64,000 nucleotides of DNA, taken from positions 36,692-100,691 of the forward strand of contig JACVJC010000004.1 of assembly GCA_015711795.1 (NCBI GenBank), written 5' to 3'. Below are positions 17,948-27,847 of this stretch, piece by piece. A program made the translations under genes and the position numbers. Positions within the stretch are counted from its first letter, which is position 1, and the number at the start of each line of letters is the position of its first letter. This DNA comes from Candidatus Geothermocultor quzhuomuensis (lineage in GTDB: Bacteria; Actinomycetota; Aquicultoria; Geothermocultorales; Geothermocultoraceae). The notes under the pieces were generated by a model, which was not told the origin of the DNA, did no database searches, and was given only the letters and a program-made list of their open reading frames with translations.

Positions 17948-19801
17948 TCAGTCCTTCAATCTTAGCTCTCTTAAAAGATTTAAAGCTCTTTGGTTTTGAG
18001 GGTCATATTTTAAAATCTCCTTTACCTCAGAAAGAGCCTCTTTTTTTCTATCCCCGCGCTTATAAGCCTCAATTAAATCAAAGTGAGCTTCCAAAAGTTC
18101 GGGTTCCATCTTAATTGCTTTTTTAAGCCAGTAAATTGCTTTCCTTAAAGCCTTTTTCTCGTAGTCCAAGCCAAAAAAGAGATAAGCCTCTCCCATTCCT
18201 AAATAGTTAAGTGGCTCATAAGGATTTAATTCAATTGCCTTATTTAAAGTTTCTAAAGCAGAAAGGTAATAAACTTGACCACTCCTTGCTTTAGTTGAAG
18301 TTCTTAAATAGGAAGCGGAGAGAACCCGATAATATAAGTCTTCACTTGGATTTTTCTTAATTGCTTGTTGTGCCTGAAAAATAGCCTTTTCCGGCAAATT
18401 TTGATTGATGTAAAAGTATGACCAAACAAGATTCTCATCAGCCAAAATAACCTTTATTCCTTTTGCTGCAGCCAAAAGGAAAATTAAGATAAAGAAAAGA
18501 TAAAGAGGAAACTTAAAACTAGGTGAAGATTTAATTTTTATTCTCTTCAGCTTCCCCAAAGTAGCCATCATTAAAGCAATAAAAGTCCAAAAAAGAGGGG
18601 ATACTGATGGTTGAGTAAAATTAAACTGAAGCCAAATGAAAAAAGATAAAATACCGGTAAAGATTGCTATTAAAAGAGAGTTTTTCTTTAAAAATGAGGG
18701 AAGTAAGCGCCAGAGAATTACCCAAATCCATAAATAAAAAGCAAGGCCTATAAAACCATTGGTCGTTCCCACTTGTAGAAAATCATTGTGAGCTTTATCG
18801 GTCGTTCGCCATTTCTCAGCTACTTCTTTCAACCATCTTTCCCCCTTATATTTTGGGAAAGCTATTCCAAAAGCATCTTGCCCAATCCCTAAAGGTTCAG
18901 CCTTTAAAATTTTAAGAGAGACCTCCCATATTTTTATTCGGTCAGAGAAGATTAAGCTAAAAAGAACTGATTTAATCTTTTCCTTTACCAAAAAATTTAA
19001 AGAGCTAAGGAAAATAAGAAAAATCAAAAGACTTAAAAGAACCATAAGATAAAATCTCTCTCGCCAACCTTTTAAGCCATAAAAGAAAAGAAAAGAAAAT
19101 CCAATAAAAGCAGAAAGCCAAGCCGAAAAAGTTTGAGTCAAAACCAAACCAAAACTGATTAATAAAAAAGATAAAGAAAATAAAACAAAGAAAAGAGGCT
19201 TAAGCTTCCTCAATCCCTTAAAAAAAATTAAATTAAGGGGTAAAACCATCACTAGGAAAACCCCTAAAAAAGTGGGGCTTTCAAAAGTCCCATGGAAACG
19301 ACCAGGAGCATTTAAAATAACACCCTTAGAAAAAGGGTCATATCCAAAGAATTGAACAACTGTATAAATTGAGATTAAAGTTGCAGAGATAACCAACCCA
19401 TAAGCTATTTTTTTAATTTGTTCATCCTTCCAAGTAAAGCAAGAAACTAAAAAATAAAGGAAAGAATAAGAAAGAAAGGTTAAAAAGCCATCATAGCGCA
19501 TTTTAACTCCATAAAAGCTAGTGTGGAAATGTTTTGAGAAAAGAGTAGTAAGAAAAGAAATAAAAACTAAAGAAAGGATGGGAATGGTTAAAGGAGTCCA
19601 GTTAAAACTTATCTCCTTTTGCTCAAAAGATTTTATTAAAAAGAGAAAAAAAATTAATAGGGTGAAAATTCTTAAAAATATCACTTTTGGTAAAAGATAT
19701 TGGTCGTAAATATTAGGAATAAATAATAAGGGCAAAAAGAAAATTAAAGAAAAAATTCCCACTCTAATAAGTTTATCGGTCATTTCTGCAAGTTTATTCA
19801 T
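17948..19801 (-). CDS. O-antigen ligase/polymerase (Wzy_C) family membrane protein with TPR tail
   Basis: 617 residues. About ten to twelve membrane helices fill residues 1-430, with the Wzy_C domain containing the conserved periplasmic loop (DRIKIWEVSLKILKAEPLGIGQDAFG and WRTTDKAHNDFLQVGTTNGFIGLAFY). The last ~170 residues carry TPR-type repeats (ALETLNKAIELNPYEPLNYLGMGEAYLF, then AIYWLKKAIKMEPELLEAHF). Such proteins polymerise glycans or transfer lipid-linked glycans to an acceptor outside the membrane. It overlaps its upstream paralogue by 8 bp, so the two are co-translated and probably work together. Acceptor unknown. Confidence 0.85.
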   Translation of the reverse strand: MNKLAEMTDKLIRVGIFSLIFFLPLLFIPNIYDQYLLPKVIFLRIFTLLIFFLFLIKSFEQKEISFNWTPLTIPILSLVFISFLTTLFSKHFHTSFYGVKMRYDGFLTFLSYSFLYFLVSCFTWKDEQIKKIAYGLVISATLISIYTVVQFFGYDPFSKGVILNAPGRFHGTFESPTFLGVFLVMVLPLNLIFFKGLRKLKPLFFVLFSLSFLLISFGLVLTQTFSAWLSAFIGFSFLFFYGLKGWRERFYLMVLLSLLIFLIFLSSLNFLVKEKIKSVLFSLIFSDRIKIWEVSLKILKAEPLGIGQDAFGIAFPKYKGERWLKEVAEKWRTTDKAHNDFLQVGTTNGFIGLAFYLWIWVILWRLLPSFLKKNSLLIAIFTGILSFFIWLQFNFTQPSVSPLFWTFIALMMATLGKLKRIKIKSSPSFKFPLYLFFILIFLLAAAKGIKVILADENLVWSYFYINQNLPEKAIFQAQQAIKKNPSEDLYYRVLSASYLRTSTKARSGQVYYLSALETLNKAIELNPYEPLNYLGMGEAYLFFGLDYEKKALRKAIYWLKKAIKMEPELLEAHFDLIEAYKRGDRKKEALSEVKEILKYDPQNQRALNLLRELRLKD

Positions 19802-21728
19802 TCTTGTTAACTCTTTTTAAGCCATCAAGAGCTGGCTCAAAATTTGGTTTCAAAATTAAAACCTTTTGAAAAGCCTCTTTTGCTTTAAGGAGAAATCCAT
19901 TTTCTTCATAAAAAAGACCAAGATTGAAAAGACCCTCGTAAAAATTGGGGTCTATCATGAGAGCTAATTTAAATTCCTCTTCAGCCTTCTCAAATAAACC
20001 TCTCCGAGCATACAAAACACCTAAGCGGTTTTTAATTTCAGGTTGGTAAGGATTGTCTTGGTTAGCTTTTTGGCACCAGAAAAGAGCTTTTTGCAACAAT
20101 TTCTCATCCCCAAAGATTTTACTCCCCTCAAGATAAAGGTCAGCTAATTTGAGTTCAGCATCCCAGCTATTCATTTTAAGCGAATCAAGAAAAACCTTAA
20201 CTCCCTTTTCAAAAAGTTTTCTATTTCTTTCATCAAAGGCTTCTTTTAAATAAGAAGAAGCTAAAAAGCGCTGATAAAAATAGTCATTGGAAAGATGATT
20301 CGCCATAAGAAGATATTCTCTTGTTTTCTTTGAAGCGACATTTCCTTCCCTTAAACCACTAGCGGTATAAGTATCAGCTAAAAGTGACCTTGGAGTGAGA
20401 AAAACTCCAACCAAAAAAACAAGCAAAATGAAAAAAATTAAAAAAGGCTGGAATGGCTGAAAAAATTTCATATCTTTAAATTTAAAATCCACTTTCTCCC
20501 TGGTAAATAAGAAAGTAGAGAGCCCAAGGAGAACCCAAAAGACTGGTGTGACCTCTACAGTAGTAAAACTAAATTTAAGAGTAGTTAAATAAGAAATAAA
20601 AGAAGCTAAAAATCCAATTTCTAAAGAGGATTTCATCTTTTTCAATAAAAAAAGTAATAAGCTAAGGTAAAACCAAAAATAAGCAAGAATGCCTAAAAGT
20701 CCAGAGGATATTCCATTTTCTAACAAATCATTATGCACTCTCCCCCCAGCACTATATTTTTCTGGGTCATGTTTAACCCAATTAATACTCCTTTCTTTGT
20801 AATATAAGGTCCAAAAAGAGCCAAGTCCAAAACCCAAGATAGGTTTTTTTGCTATCAGCTTGGTAGCAATTTGATAAAGATAAAGGCGGGCTTCCTTCTC
20901 CCAATCTCTAAGAGAAGTGACTCGCTTTATTAGGTCACTTCGAAAAGGAAATAAAAGTAAGAAAATTAAAACAAAGGTGAGAAAAAGCCAAAGGAGTTTC
21001 TTTCTTTCCTTTTTAAAAAGAAAAAAAACAAAAATTCCAACTATCGTGCCAAGCCATGCCGCCCGAGAAAAAGTCAAAGAAAGAGCTAAAAAGAGAATTA
21101 AAATTGAGAGAAAAACTAAATATTTAAGGAAACCCCCCTCTTTAATCCAAAAATGAAAAAAAAATCCAATCAAGAGAGGAATAACTAAAGAAAGAAAGGC
21201 CCCAAAATAGGTAGGATTGCCCATAGTTGAAAAAGCCTGATAATTAAGGGATTTCCAGTTTAAAAAATCAATTTTAAAATACTGAAAAATTCCATAAACC
21301 GAAGCTAAAACCGAAGAAAAAAGTAAAGCTCTAAATAATCGGTTAATTTTGCTTTCATCAAAAGAAGCCTGACTAACCAAGAAAAAAAGCAAAAAATAGA
21401 AAAAGAAAGTGAAAAATCCTTCCCGATACTGATAGACATCGAAAAGACTCCGGTAGAGGTCAATTGAAAATAAGGTTGAAAGTAAAATTAAAGAAAAATA
21501 AAGAAAAAAGGGGGAAATGAGAGGAGTTTTAAAAAAAATAATTTTCCCTTTAAGGAGTGAAGATAAAAGAAAGAAAAGTATCAAAATAAGACAAGTTAAA
21601 GCTAAAAAAGTAAGCTTGGGAAGATTAAAAATATCCATCCCCCACGGATTTATAATTAAAGGAAAAAGAAGGAAAAAAAGAAAGATTACCCAGAAAGAAG
21701 TAGTATCATATGAGTTTACCCATCCCAT
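19794..21728 (-). CDS. O-antigen ligase/polymerase (Wzy_C) family membrane protein with TPR tail
   Basis: 644 residues and the same plan as the downstream gene: about twelve helices, Wzy_C signature LYLYQIATKLIAKKPILGFGLGSFWTL and KYSAGGRVHNDLLENGISSGLLGI, then TPR repeats from about residue 480 (PEIKNRLGVLYARRGLFEKAEEEFKLALMIDPNF). It is a clear paralogue of the 17.9 kb gene. The start lies 3 bp after the folE stop, so it may be co-transcribed with housekeeping genes. It is probably a glycan polymerase or a protein/wall glycan ligase. Confidence 0.85.
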   Translation of the reverse strand: MGWVNSYDTTSFWVIFLFFLLFPLIINPWGMDIFNLPKLTFLALTCLILILFFLLSSLLKGKIIFFKTPLISPFFLYFSLILLSTLFSIDLYRSLFDVYQYREGFFTFFFYFLLFFLVSQASFDESKINRLFRALLFSSVLASVYGIFQYFKIDFLNWKSLNYQAFSTMGNPTYFGAFLSLVIPLLIGFFFHFWIKEGGFLKYLVFLSILILFLALSLTFSRAAWLGTIVGIFVFFLFKKERKKLLWLFLTFVLIFLLLFPFRSDLIKRVTSLRDWEKEARLYLYQIATKLIAKKPILGFGLGSFWTLYYKERSINWVKHDPEKYSAGGRVHNDLLENGISSGLLGILAYFWFYLSLLLFLLKKMKSSLEIGFLASFISYLTTLKFSFTTVEVTPVFWVLLGLSTFLFTREKVDFKFKDMKFFQPFQPFLIFFILLVFLVGVFLTPRSLLADTYTASGLREGNVASKKTREYLLMANHLSNDYFYQRFLASSYLKEAFDERNRKLFEKGVKVFLDSLKMNSWDAELKLADLYLEGSKIFGDEKLLQKALFWCQKANQDNPYQPEIKNRLGVLYARRGLFEKAEEEFKLALMIDPNFYEGLFNLGLFYEENGFLLKAKEAFQKVLILKPNFEPALDGLKRVNKNE

Positions 21729-21731
21729 TGT

Positions 21732-22313
21732 TCATCTTTTATCTCGAATCAAACTCATTGCTTCAGCTCTAGTTGCCTCATTCTTCTTAAAAATTCCCCT
21801 GACTGCAGAAGTTACAGTGATTGAACCTGGCTTATTGACTCCCCTCATGCTCATACAAAGGTGTTCTGCCTCAACTACTACAAGAACCCCTCGAGGATTT
21901 AGCGCTTTAACAATAACTTCAGCAATAGCAGTAGTAAGCCTCTCTTGAACTTGTGGTCTTTTAGCAAGAATATCCACTACTCTAGCTAGTTTACTTATCC
22001 CAGTTATTCTCCCATCTTTAGCCGGAATGTAAGCCACATGAGCCTGCCCAATAAAAGGCATTAAATGATGTTCACAAACTGAATACAAAGGGATATTTTT
22101 AACTAAAACCATTTCATCATGATTTTCAGCAAATTTGGGCTCAATAATTTGGAGTGGGTCTTCGAAAAGTCCACCAAAAATCTCTTCGTACATATTAGCA
22201 ACGCGTCTTGGAGTATCCTTTAAGCTAGAGCGGTTTATGTCTTCTCCAATTCCCTCGAGAATAAGTTTTACTCCTTGCTCAATCTTTTCCTTATCCAAAA
22301 AAGTACTCTCCAT
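21732..22313 (-). CDS. folE: GTP cyclohydrolase I
   Basis: 193 residues, normal length. Zn-binding and catalytic motifs are visible: [18 protein letters not shown] and [10 protein letters not shown], plus [14 protein letters not shown] near the N-terminus. It makes dihydroneopterin triphosphate from GTP, the first step of folate synthesis. It follows ftsH by about 50 bp, an order seen in Actinobacteria. folK and folP are in the same island but separated, and no folB was found. Confidence 0.96.
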   Translation of the reverse strand: MESTFLDKEKIEQGVKLILEGIGEDINRSSLKDTPRRVANMYEEIFGGLFEDPLQIIEPKFAENHDEMVLVKNIPLYSVCEHHLMPFIGQAHVAYIPAKDGRITGISKLARVVDILAKRPQVQERLTTAIAEVIVKALNPRGVLVVVEAEHLCMSMRGVNKPGSITVTSAVRGIFKKNEATRAEAMSLIRDKR

Positions 22314-22364
22314 CCATTAAAAGTATAGGACTAAAATAAGGGGAAAGGTCAAAAAAATAGTTTA

Positions 22365-24278
22365 TTAATTTTCAGCAGGTCTTAACTCTCCCGGTATTTT
22401 CTCAATTTTTTTCTTCCTCTCAAGTTGTAGCTCAGTTTTCTCCTCAACCTCAACTGTTTTCTCTTTAACTTCTTTGGAAATGTATCCTTTTTCTAAAAGT
22501 TCTTCAAGCTCCTCCTTATCAAGGGTTTCTTTCTCCATTAAATATTTAGCAGTTAAGTCTAACTTTTTCTTGTTTTCTTCTAAAATATTTTTAGCCTTCT
22601 CAAATGCTTCATCAACAATTCGTCTAATCTCCTTATCTATTTCAAAAGCTATTTCAGGACTGTAGTCAGGTTGAGCTGCCAAATCTTTCCCCAAAAAAAC
22701 GAGGTCTTGCTTTTGACCCAAAGTTAATGGGCCTAGTTTATCACTCATTCCATACTCACAAACCATTTTTCGAGCAATCTTAGTTGCTCTCTCCAAATCA
22801 TCTTGAGAGCCAGTGGTAACATCATTAAAAATCATTATTTCCGCTACTCTTCCCCCAAGAAGCATTGCCAACTCATCCATTAGTTCAGAACGAGAAACCA
22901 AATAACGGTCTTCAGTAGGTAAAGTCAATGTATAGCCAAGAGCCCTCCCTCTTGGAATAATAGAAATTTTATGAACTTGATTAGTATGAGGTAAAATATG
23001 AGCAACTAATGCATGGCCAGATTCATGGTAAGCAATAATCTCTTTTTCCTTTTCACTAATGATTCTAGTTCTTCTCTCAGGACCTGCTAAGACGCGATCA
23101 ATTGCCTCTTCCATTTCAACCATATCAATTTGTTTCTTTCCATGACGAGCAGACAAAATAGCTGCTTCATTGACCATATTTGCTAAATCAGCCCCAGTAA
23201 AGCCAGGGGTTCTTCTGGCTAAAACTTCAAGGTCAACAGTTTTATCTAAAGGTTTGTCCCGAGTATGAACTTTTAAAATGCCTTTTCTCCCTTCAAGGTC
23301 AGGTCGATCAACAACAATGTGACGATCAAATCTCCCAGGTCGCAAAAGGGCTGGGTCTAAGATATCTGGTCTATTAGTAGCAGCTATTAAAATAATATTG
23401 TCCTTTACATCAAATCCATCCATCTCAACTAAAAGCTGGTTAAGTGTTTGCTCTCTTTCATCATGCCCACCTCCAAGTCCCGCTCCTCGATGCCGCCCTA
23501 CCGCATCAATCTCATCGATAAAGATAATACAGGGAGCATTAGCTTTAGCCTGGTCAAATAAGTCTCTAACTCGTGAAGCTCCTACGCCAACAAACATTTC
23601 AACAAATTCAGAGCCACTAATTGAGAAGAAGGGTACTTTTGCCTCTCCGGCTACAGCACGAGCTAAAAGAGTCTTGCCAGAACCAGGTGGACCATAAAGA
23701 ATCAACCCTTTGGGTATCCTTGCACCCATCGATTGAAATTTTGCTGGATTAGAAAGGTATTCCTTAATTTCCTGGAGCTCCTCCACCGCTTCATCAAGCC
23801 CTGCTACATCTTTAAAAGTCACCCGAGGATAATCTTTCGTTGCTTTTCTAGCTCGACTTTTGCCAAATGACATTACCTTATTACCACTCCCCTGAACCTG
23901 CTGAAACATAAAAATCCAAAGAAGAAAAATTAAACCAAAAGGAAGGAGATTAATTAAAATCGAGAGCCACATAGTATTTTGAGGGTCAATTTCAATCTTA
24001 ACACCATGTTTCAGAAGTTTATCTGCAATATCATAAGTTTCAACATAGTTGGTCTCAAATAATTCACCATTTTTATATTTCCCTTTAATTAGATGGTCTC
24101 TCTCTAAAATCTTAGCTTCCTTGACTTGCTTTGACTCTACCGCAGCCACAAACTTGTCAAAAGTCACTTTTTTATAAGAAGGTGAATTAAAGAAACTATT
24201 GCGAGCAAGGAACAAAATCAAAATAACAATCAAAAAGTAAAAAGCAACATTCTTTAATTTCTTTTGCAAAGTAAACAC
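22365..24278 (-). CDS. ftsH: ATP-dependent zinc metalloprotease FtsH
   Basis: 637 residues. Two N-terminal membrane helices (about residues 10-28 and 103-125) flank a periplasmic/extracytoplasmic domain. The AAA+ domain has Walker [14 protein letters not shown], Walker [13 protein letters not shown] and the second region of homology [20 protein letters not shown]. The protease has the zinc motif [10 protein letters not shown]. It degrades membrane and regulatory proteins at the cytoplasmic face. The C-terminal ~30 residues are charged and poorly conserved. It lies downstream of hpt and upstream of folE on the minus strand. Confidence 0.97.
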   Translation of the reverse strand: MFTLQKKLKNVAFYFLIVILILFLARNSFFNSPSYKKVTFDKFVAAVESKQVKEAKILERDHLIKGKYKNGELFETNYVETYDIADKLLKHGVKIEIDPQNTMWLSILINLLPFGLIFLLWIFMFQQVQGSGNKVMSFGKSRARKATKDYPRVTFKDVAGLDEAVEELQEIKEYLSNPAKFQSMGARIPKGLILYGPPGSGKTLLARAVAGEAKVPFFSISGSEFVEMFVGVGASRVRDLFDQAKANAPCIIFIDEIDAVGRHRGAGLGGGHDEREQTLNQLLVEMDGFDVKDNIILIAATNRPDILDPALLRPGRFDRHIVVDRPDLEGRKGILKVHTRDKPLDKTVDLEVLARRTPGFTGADLANMVNEAAILSARHGKKQIDMVEMEEAIDRVLAGPERRTRIISEKEKEIIAYHESGHALVAHILPHTNQVHKISIIPRGRALGYTLTLPTEDRYLVSRSELMDELAMLLGGRVAEIMIFNDVTTGSQDDLERATKIARKMVCEYGMSDKLGPLTLGQKQDLVFLGKDLAAQPDYSPEIAFEIDKEIRRIVDEAFEKAKNILEENKKKLDLTAKYLMEKETLDKEELEELLEKGYISKEVKEKTVEVEEKTELQLERKKKIEKIPGELRPAEN

Positions 24279-24329
24279 TCCCTTAAATTTCTAGCCTAAA
24301 TATTATCACAATTTGGAGAAAGGAGCAAT

Positions 24330-24872
24330 TTAACCTTCTGAAATAGCCTCTTCCTTGAGGAAATAAATGTCAGGAAGATTCCGGAATTTCTCATTAAAAT
24401 CTAACCCATATCCAACAACAAAACAGTTAGGAATACTAAAGCCCAAATACTTAATCTCCAAAGGGACTCTTTGTTTGCCTTCCTTACTTAATAAAGCACA
24501 TACCTCTAAACTAGCTGGATTTCTAGCTTTTAAATTTCTTATTAAATAATTTAAGGTCAAGCCAGTGTCAATGATATCCTCGACCAAAAGCAAATGACGA
24601 TTCTTAACATCTTGGTCTAAATCCTTTAAAATTCTAACTATCCCTGAAGTTTTAGTCGATGATCCATAACTCGAAACAACCATAAAGTCAATTTCAAGTG
24701 GGATTTTCAACTCCCTGACTAAATCAGCTAAAAAAATTATTGCCCCGCGCAAAATCCCAATAATTAAAATAGATTTCCCCTTATAGTCACGGGAAATTTT
24801 CTCTGCTAGCTCTTTAACCTTCTCCTTAATTTGTTTTCGATTAATAACTATCTCACCTAGATATTTTTCCAC
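24330..24872 (-). CDS. hpt: hypoxanthine(-guanine) phosphoribosyltransferase
   Basis: 180 residues, normal length. The PRPP-binding motif is LLLVEDIIDTGLTLNYL; the flexible loop MVVSSYGSSTKTSG and the C-terminal VVGYGLDFNEKFRNLPDI also fit. It salvages hypoxanthine/guanine to IMP/GMP. Its start overlaps the end of tilS by 20 bp. The tilS-hpt-ftsH order is widespread in Gram-positive lineages. Confidence 0.95.
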   Translation of the reverse strand: MEKYLGEIVINRKQIKEKVKELAEKISRDYKGKSILIIGILRGAIIFLADLVRELKIPLEIDFMVVSSYGSSTKTSGIVRILKDLDQDVKNRHLLLVEDIIDTGLTLNYLIRNLKARNPASLEVCALLSKEGKQRVPLEIKYLGFSIPNCFVVGYGLDFNEKFRNLPDIYFLKEEAISEG

Positions 24873-26301
24873 TTCTCCCTCTTTTTACCTCTTTGGCCTC
24901 GAGGATAAGAACTTCGGATGTTTCATCAGTTACTTTAAATTTTTCACTAATTCGATATCCAACCACCCAAACTATTTCACCATTCGATTCTACTAAAGGA
25001 ATTTGATCCCGCACCCTAAAAGGAACTTTATTATCAACTAAGAAATCTTGAAGTTTTTTTTCCTTATCCATACCCAAAGGAACAAATCTATCGCCTGGAA
25101 GTCGACTCCTCAAAATAAGAGGTAATTTAACCTTATCAGCATCAAGGTAAGCTTTTGATGACTTTTTGCTGATTGATAAGTCTTTAGCAGATTTAACTTT
25201 AGCATGAATACTAATATTTAAATCACTAAGCTCGACTGAGCCAGGCACTTTAATTTCAATTGGTTGGATGATTTTTTTTCTTAAACAATCTTTTCGAGCT
25301 ATTATTATATTACCATATTCCCCAATAGCCACTAAATTTGATGGTAAATCAATCTGGAAGTGAGAAGAAGGTTGAGAAAAAGCAGTTAAAATTGATTCGA
25401 TGTGTTTAAACTCTATCCCCTTCAAATCCTCTTTAAGTGCCTTGATTATGTTTCTTAAAATTCTTCTCTGGATTGATTTGGTAAGTTTTTTGAAAGGGGA
25501 GATGGAAATTTGATAAAAACCTTCTCTTTCCTTAACCACTTGGTATTGTTTTCTTTTGGCAATCTCCTCTAAAAAATCTTTCTCTTCGGAGATAATTTCC
25601 ATTGTTTGAGAAAGATTCTTCTTAAAATTGGGATTGTAAGCAACAAGGTATGGAATTAAATAATAACGAATCTTACTTCTCAAGTTTGAACTGCTAAGAT
25701 TAGTTTCATCAATCCGATAAGAGATTCCTTTCCTGCGACAATATCTTTCAATCTCTATTCGCTCCATCTCAATCAAGGGTCTGATAATTTTGCCTCTCAC
25801 TGGAGGTATTCCAACCAAACCATCCGTTCCTGTTCCTCGAATTAACCTCATTAAAAAAGTTTCTATTTGGTCATCCGCTTGGTGACCTAGAGCAATTTTA
25901 GTTGCTTTAAGCTCATTAGCAGTTTTACTAAGGAGTCTGTACCGAGCCAACCTCCCTGCTTCTTCTAGAGACAAATGTTTTCGTCGAGCAAAAGCTGGGA
26001 CATCAAAAGAGAAAATGCTTTTGGGAATCCTCAACTTATCAGCTAAAGCACTAACAAAAAGAGCATCTTCCTGAGAGCTCTCACCTCTGATTTTATGGTC
26101 GAGGTGAAAAAGGTGAAGTGAGTATTTAAGAATGGGGGCTAAAGCATCAAGAACATAAAGAAGACTGGTTGAATCAGGACCTCCGGAAACAGCAATTAAA
26201 ACATAATCACCTTCCTCAATCATCTTATGCTTTTTTATGGTCGCCAGAACATTTCTCTCAAACTCATCTAATTTTTCTGCTACCATCCCCATCCTCATCA
26301 C
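24853..26301 (-). CDS. tilS: tRNA(Ile)-lysidine synthase
   Basis: 482 residues. The N-type ATP-pyrophosphatase loop is AVSGGPDSTSLLYVLDAL; the N-terminal domain also has LGHQADDQIETFLMRLIRGTG. The C-terminal TilS_C domain reads PGDRFVPLGMDKEKKLQDFLVDNKVP. It modifies the wobble cytidine of the AUA-reading tRNA. The start is ambiguous: MMRMGMVAEK contains three in-frame ATGs, and the third (MVAEK) has AGGATGGGG before it. It overlaps hpt by 20 bp. Confidence 0.96.
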   Translation of the reverse strand: MMRMGMVAEKLDEFERNVLATIKKHKMIEEGDYVLIAVSGGPDSTSLLYVLDALAPILKYSLHLFHLDHKIRGESSQEDALFVSALADKLRIPKSIFSFDVPAFARRKHLSLEEAGRLARYRLLSKTANELKATKIALGHQADDQIETFLMRLIRGTGTDGLVGIPPVRGKIIRPLIEMERIEIERYCRRKGISYRIDETNLSSSNLRSKIRYYLIPYLVAYNPNFKKNLSQTMEIISEEKDFLEEIAKRKQYQVVKEREGFYQISISPFKKLTKSIQRRILRNIIKALKEDLKGIEFKHIESILTAFSQPSSHFQIDLPSNLVAIGEYGNIIIARKDCLRKKIIQPIEIKVPGSVELSDLNISIHAKVKSAKDLSISKKSSKAYLDADKVKLPLILRSRLPGDRFVPLGMDKEKKLQDFLVDNKVPFRVRDQIPLVESNGEIVWVVGYRISEKFKVTDETSEVLILEAKEVKRGRSGKISR

Positions 26302-26399
26302 TATTGAGTATAAGTATTCAAAGGGAAAAGTTCAACGAAGCCAAAAATAGAATTTTAACTAGCTTTGTTTGGAACTCGGTCACGAAAAAATTTAAAAAA

Positions 26400-27506
26400 T
26401 TAATCTCCCAAACTTAAAAATTTTAAGATGCCCTGAGCTATCCCTTGCGCAATCTTCCTCTGAAAATCAGGTTGATTTAATAATCTGTCCTCTTCAGGAT
26501 TGGTTAAAAAGCCAACTTCTACTAAAATAACAGGCACCCTTGACCAATTAAAGCCTGAAAGGTCGGAACGAGCAACTAATCCATTATCTTTTAAACCAGT
26601 AGACTTAACTAACTCACTTTGAACAAGTTTAGCTGCCTTAAAGCTCGCCTGATAAAACAATTCAGTCCATTTGTTTCTAGCTGGATATAAAGTTGAGGCA
26701 CCTCTTTGAGATGAATTAAGGCTACCGTCAGCATGTATCCTCACAAAGATTTGAACTCTATGTTTATTTGCTATGGCGGCTCTTTGAACATTGCTCAAAT
26801 TGACATTATCAGAAGTTCTAGTCATCACTACCTTAACCTTTTCCCTTTCTAAAACCTCCTTTAGCTTTAAAGCGATTTCCAAATTCACTTGAGATTCAGG
26901 TTTTTTAGTTAAAACTCCTTTCGTTCCCCCTCGGCATTTTTCTTTCATAACAGGGGAACCTGGACCTATTGGTTCAAGTTCCAAATTAGCCTTTCTTTGA
27001 TGACCGGGGTCTAAGCAAACAACATATGAGCTTTTCTTTTCTCTAATTTTTTCCTTTCTTACCTTCTCAAAAACCATTTTCTCATTGGAAGTATCACTAT
27101 CAGGAATGGTGACGCTAGCTCTAACTTTAATCTCGCTTTCTTCCCCAATTATCCAAACTACCCATCCCTCTTTAACTAACTCACCTGAAGAAGGCATCTG
27201 CCAAACAATTAAATGACTCTCCCGCCCCAAGTTTTCTTCCCACTTGAGCTTTAAATTAAGGTCTTTACAAATAATTTGAGCTTCATTTAATGTCTTACCT
27301 AACAAATTAGGCATAGGGAAATATCCCTTTTTTAACTCCTCTTCCTTTTTTTCTTTAGCTTCCTTTAATTCTTCTTTTAAAAAAGGTTTCCTTTGCTTAC
27401 CAGCACAAGCAAAAGATAAGAAAAAAAAGAAGAGAAAGAGAATAAAAAAGAAGAGAAATCTTTTTGTTGTTTTAAAAAAAATGAAAGAACTAGTTTTTAC
27501 CCTCAT
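26400..27506 (-). CDS. N-acetylmuramoyl-L-alanine amidase (Amidase_3) with N-terminal PASTA domain
   Basis: 368 residues. A basic N-terminus and hydrophobic run (FLFFFILFLFFFFLSFACAG) form a signal peptide; Cys34 could be a lipidation site, although SFAC is an atypical lipobox. A charged helix follows, then one PASTA domain at about residues 63-121 (MPNLLGKTLNEAQIICKDLN ... PSSGELVKEGWVVWI). The zinc amidase is at about 160-366, with DPGHQ, FVRIHADGS and the catalytic VEVGFLTN. It cleaves the stem peptide from peptidoglycan outside the membrane; PASTA probably guides it to uncrosslinked wall. It overlaps ubiT by 4 bp and is the last gene of the ubiU-ubiV-ubiT run. Confidence 0.9.
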   Translation of the reverse strand: MRVKTSSFIFFKTTKRFLFFFILFLFFFFLSFACAGKQRKPFLKEELKEAKEKKEEELKKGYFPMPNLLGKTLNEAQIICKDLNLKLKWEENLGRESHLIVWQMPSSGELVKEGWVVWIIGEESEIKVRASVTIPDSDTSNEKMVFEKVRKEKIREKKSSYVVCLDPGHQRKANLELEPIGPGSPVMKEKCRGGTKGVLTKKPESQVNLEIALKLKEVLEREKVKVVMTRTSDNVNLSNVQRAAIANKHRVQIFVRIHADGSLNSSQRGASTLYPARNKWTELFYQASFKAAKLVQSELVKSTGLKDNGLVARSDLSGFNWSRVPVILVEVGFLTNPEEDRLLNQPDFQRKIAQGIAQGILKFLSLGD

Positions 27507-27847
27507 CTTAAATAATAATCAAAAGCATTCTTCAAGATAAGAACCGTTGAGAGAGAACCACTAACAGAAATTTTCCTTTGAAAAAAAAGGGGATCAAAAT
27601 CTAAAAAACCTAAATAAAGCAGCAAAAACCTCAAACCAGAACCTGAAAAAATTACCCTTGGCTTTGCATCAAACACTCTTGATAGCCCTCCTTTTTCAAT
27701 TTTAAAATAAAACAATTGAGATGAGCCTTTAAATGAAAAAGCTAAAACTTCCCCCTCAATTAATTGCAAATTCTTACTGAAATCTTTATTCTTATTAAGA
27801 GATGAGATAGCAAAAAGAACTAATTTTTCTCGTAATTTTTCAATCAT
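27503..27847 (-). CDS. SCP2-like lipid carrier protein, UbiT-like
   Basis: 114 residues, consistent with a single SCP2 domain. The C-terminal signature FDPLFFQRKISVSGSLSTVLILKN matches the pattern of UbiT/YhbT-type SCP2 proteins (DPxxLFFxRxLxIxGDxELxxxLKN). In E. coli UbiT binds the hydrophobic quinone intermediates in the oxygen-independent ubiquinone pathway. It overlaps ubiV by 8 bp and the amidase by 4 bp. The match and the two adjacent UbiU/UbiV-like genes make the assignment convincing; the bound lipid is unknown because ubiquinone itself would not be expected in a monoderm. Confidence 0.72.
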   Translation of the reverse strand: MIEKLREKLVLFAISSLNKNKDFSKNLQLIEGEVLAFSFKGSSQLFYFKIEKGGLSRVFDAKPRVIFSGSGLRFLLLYLGFLDFDPLFFQRKISVSGSLSTVLILKNAFDYYLR

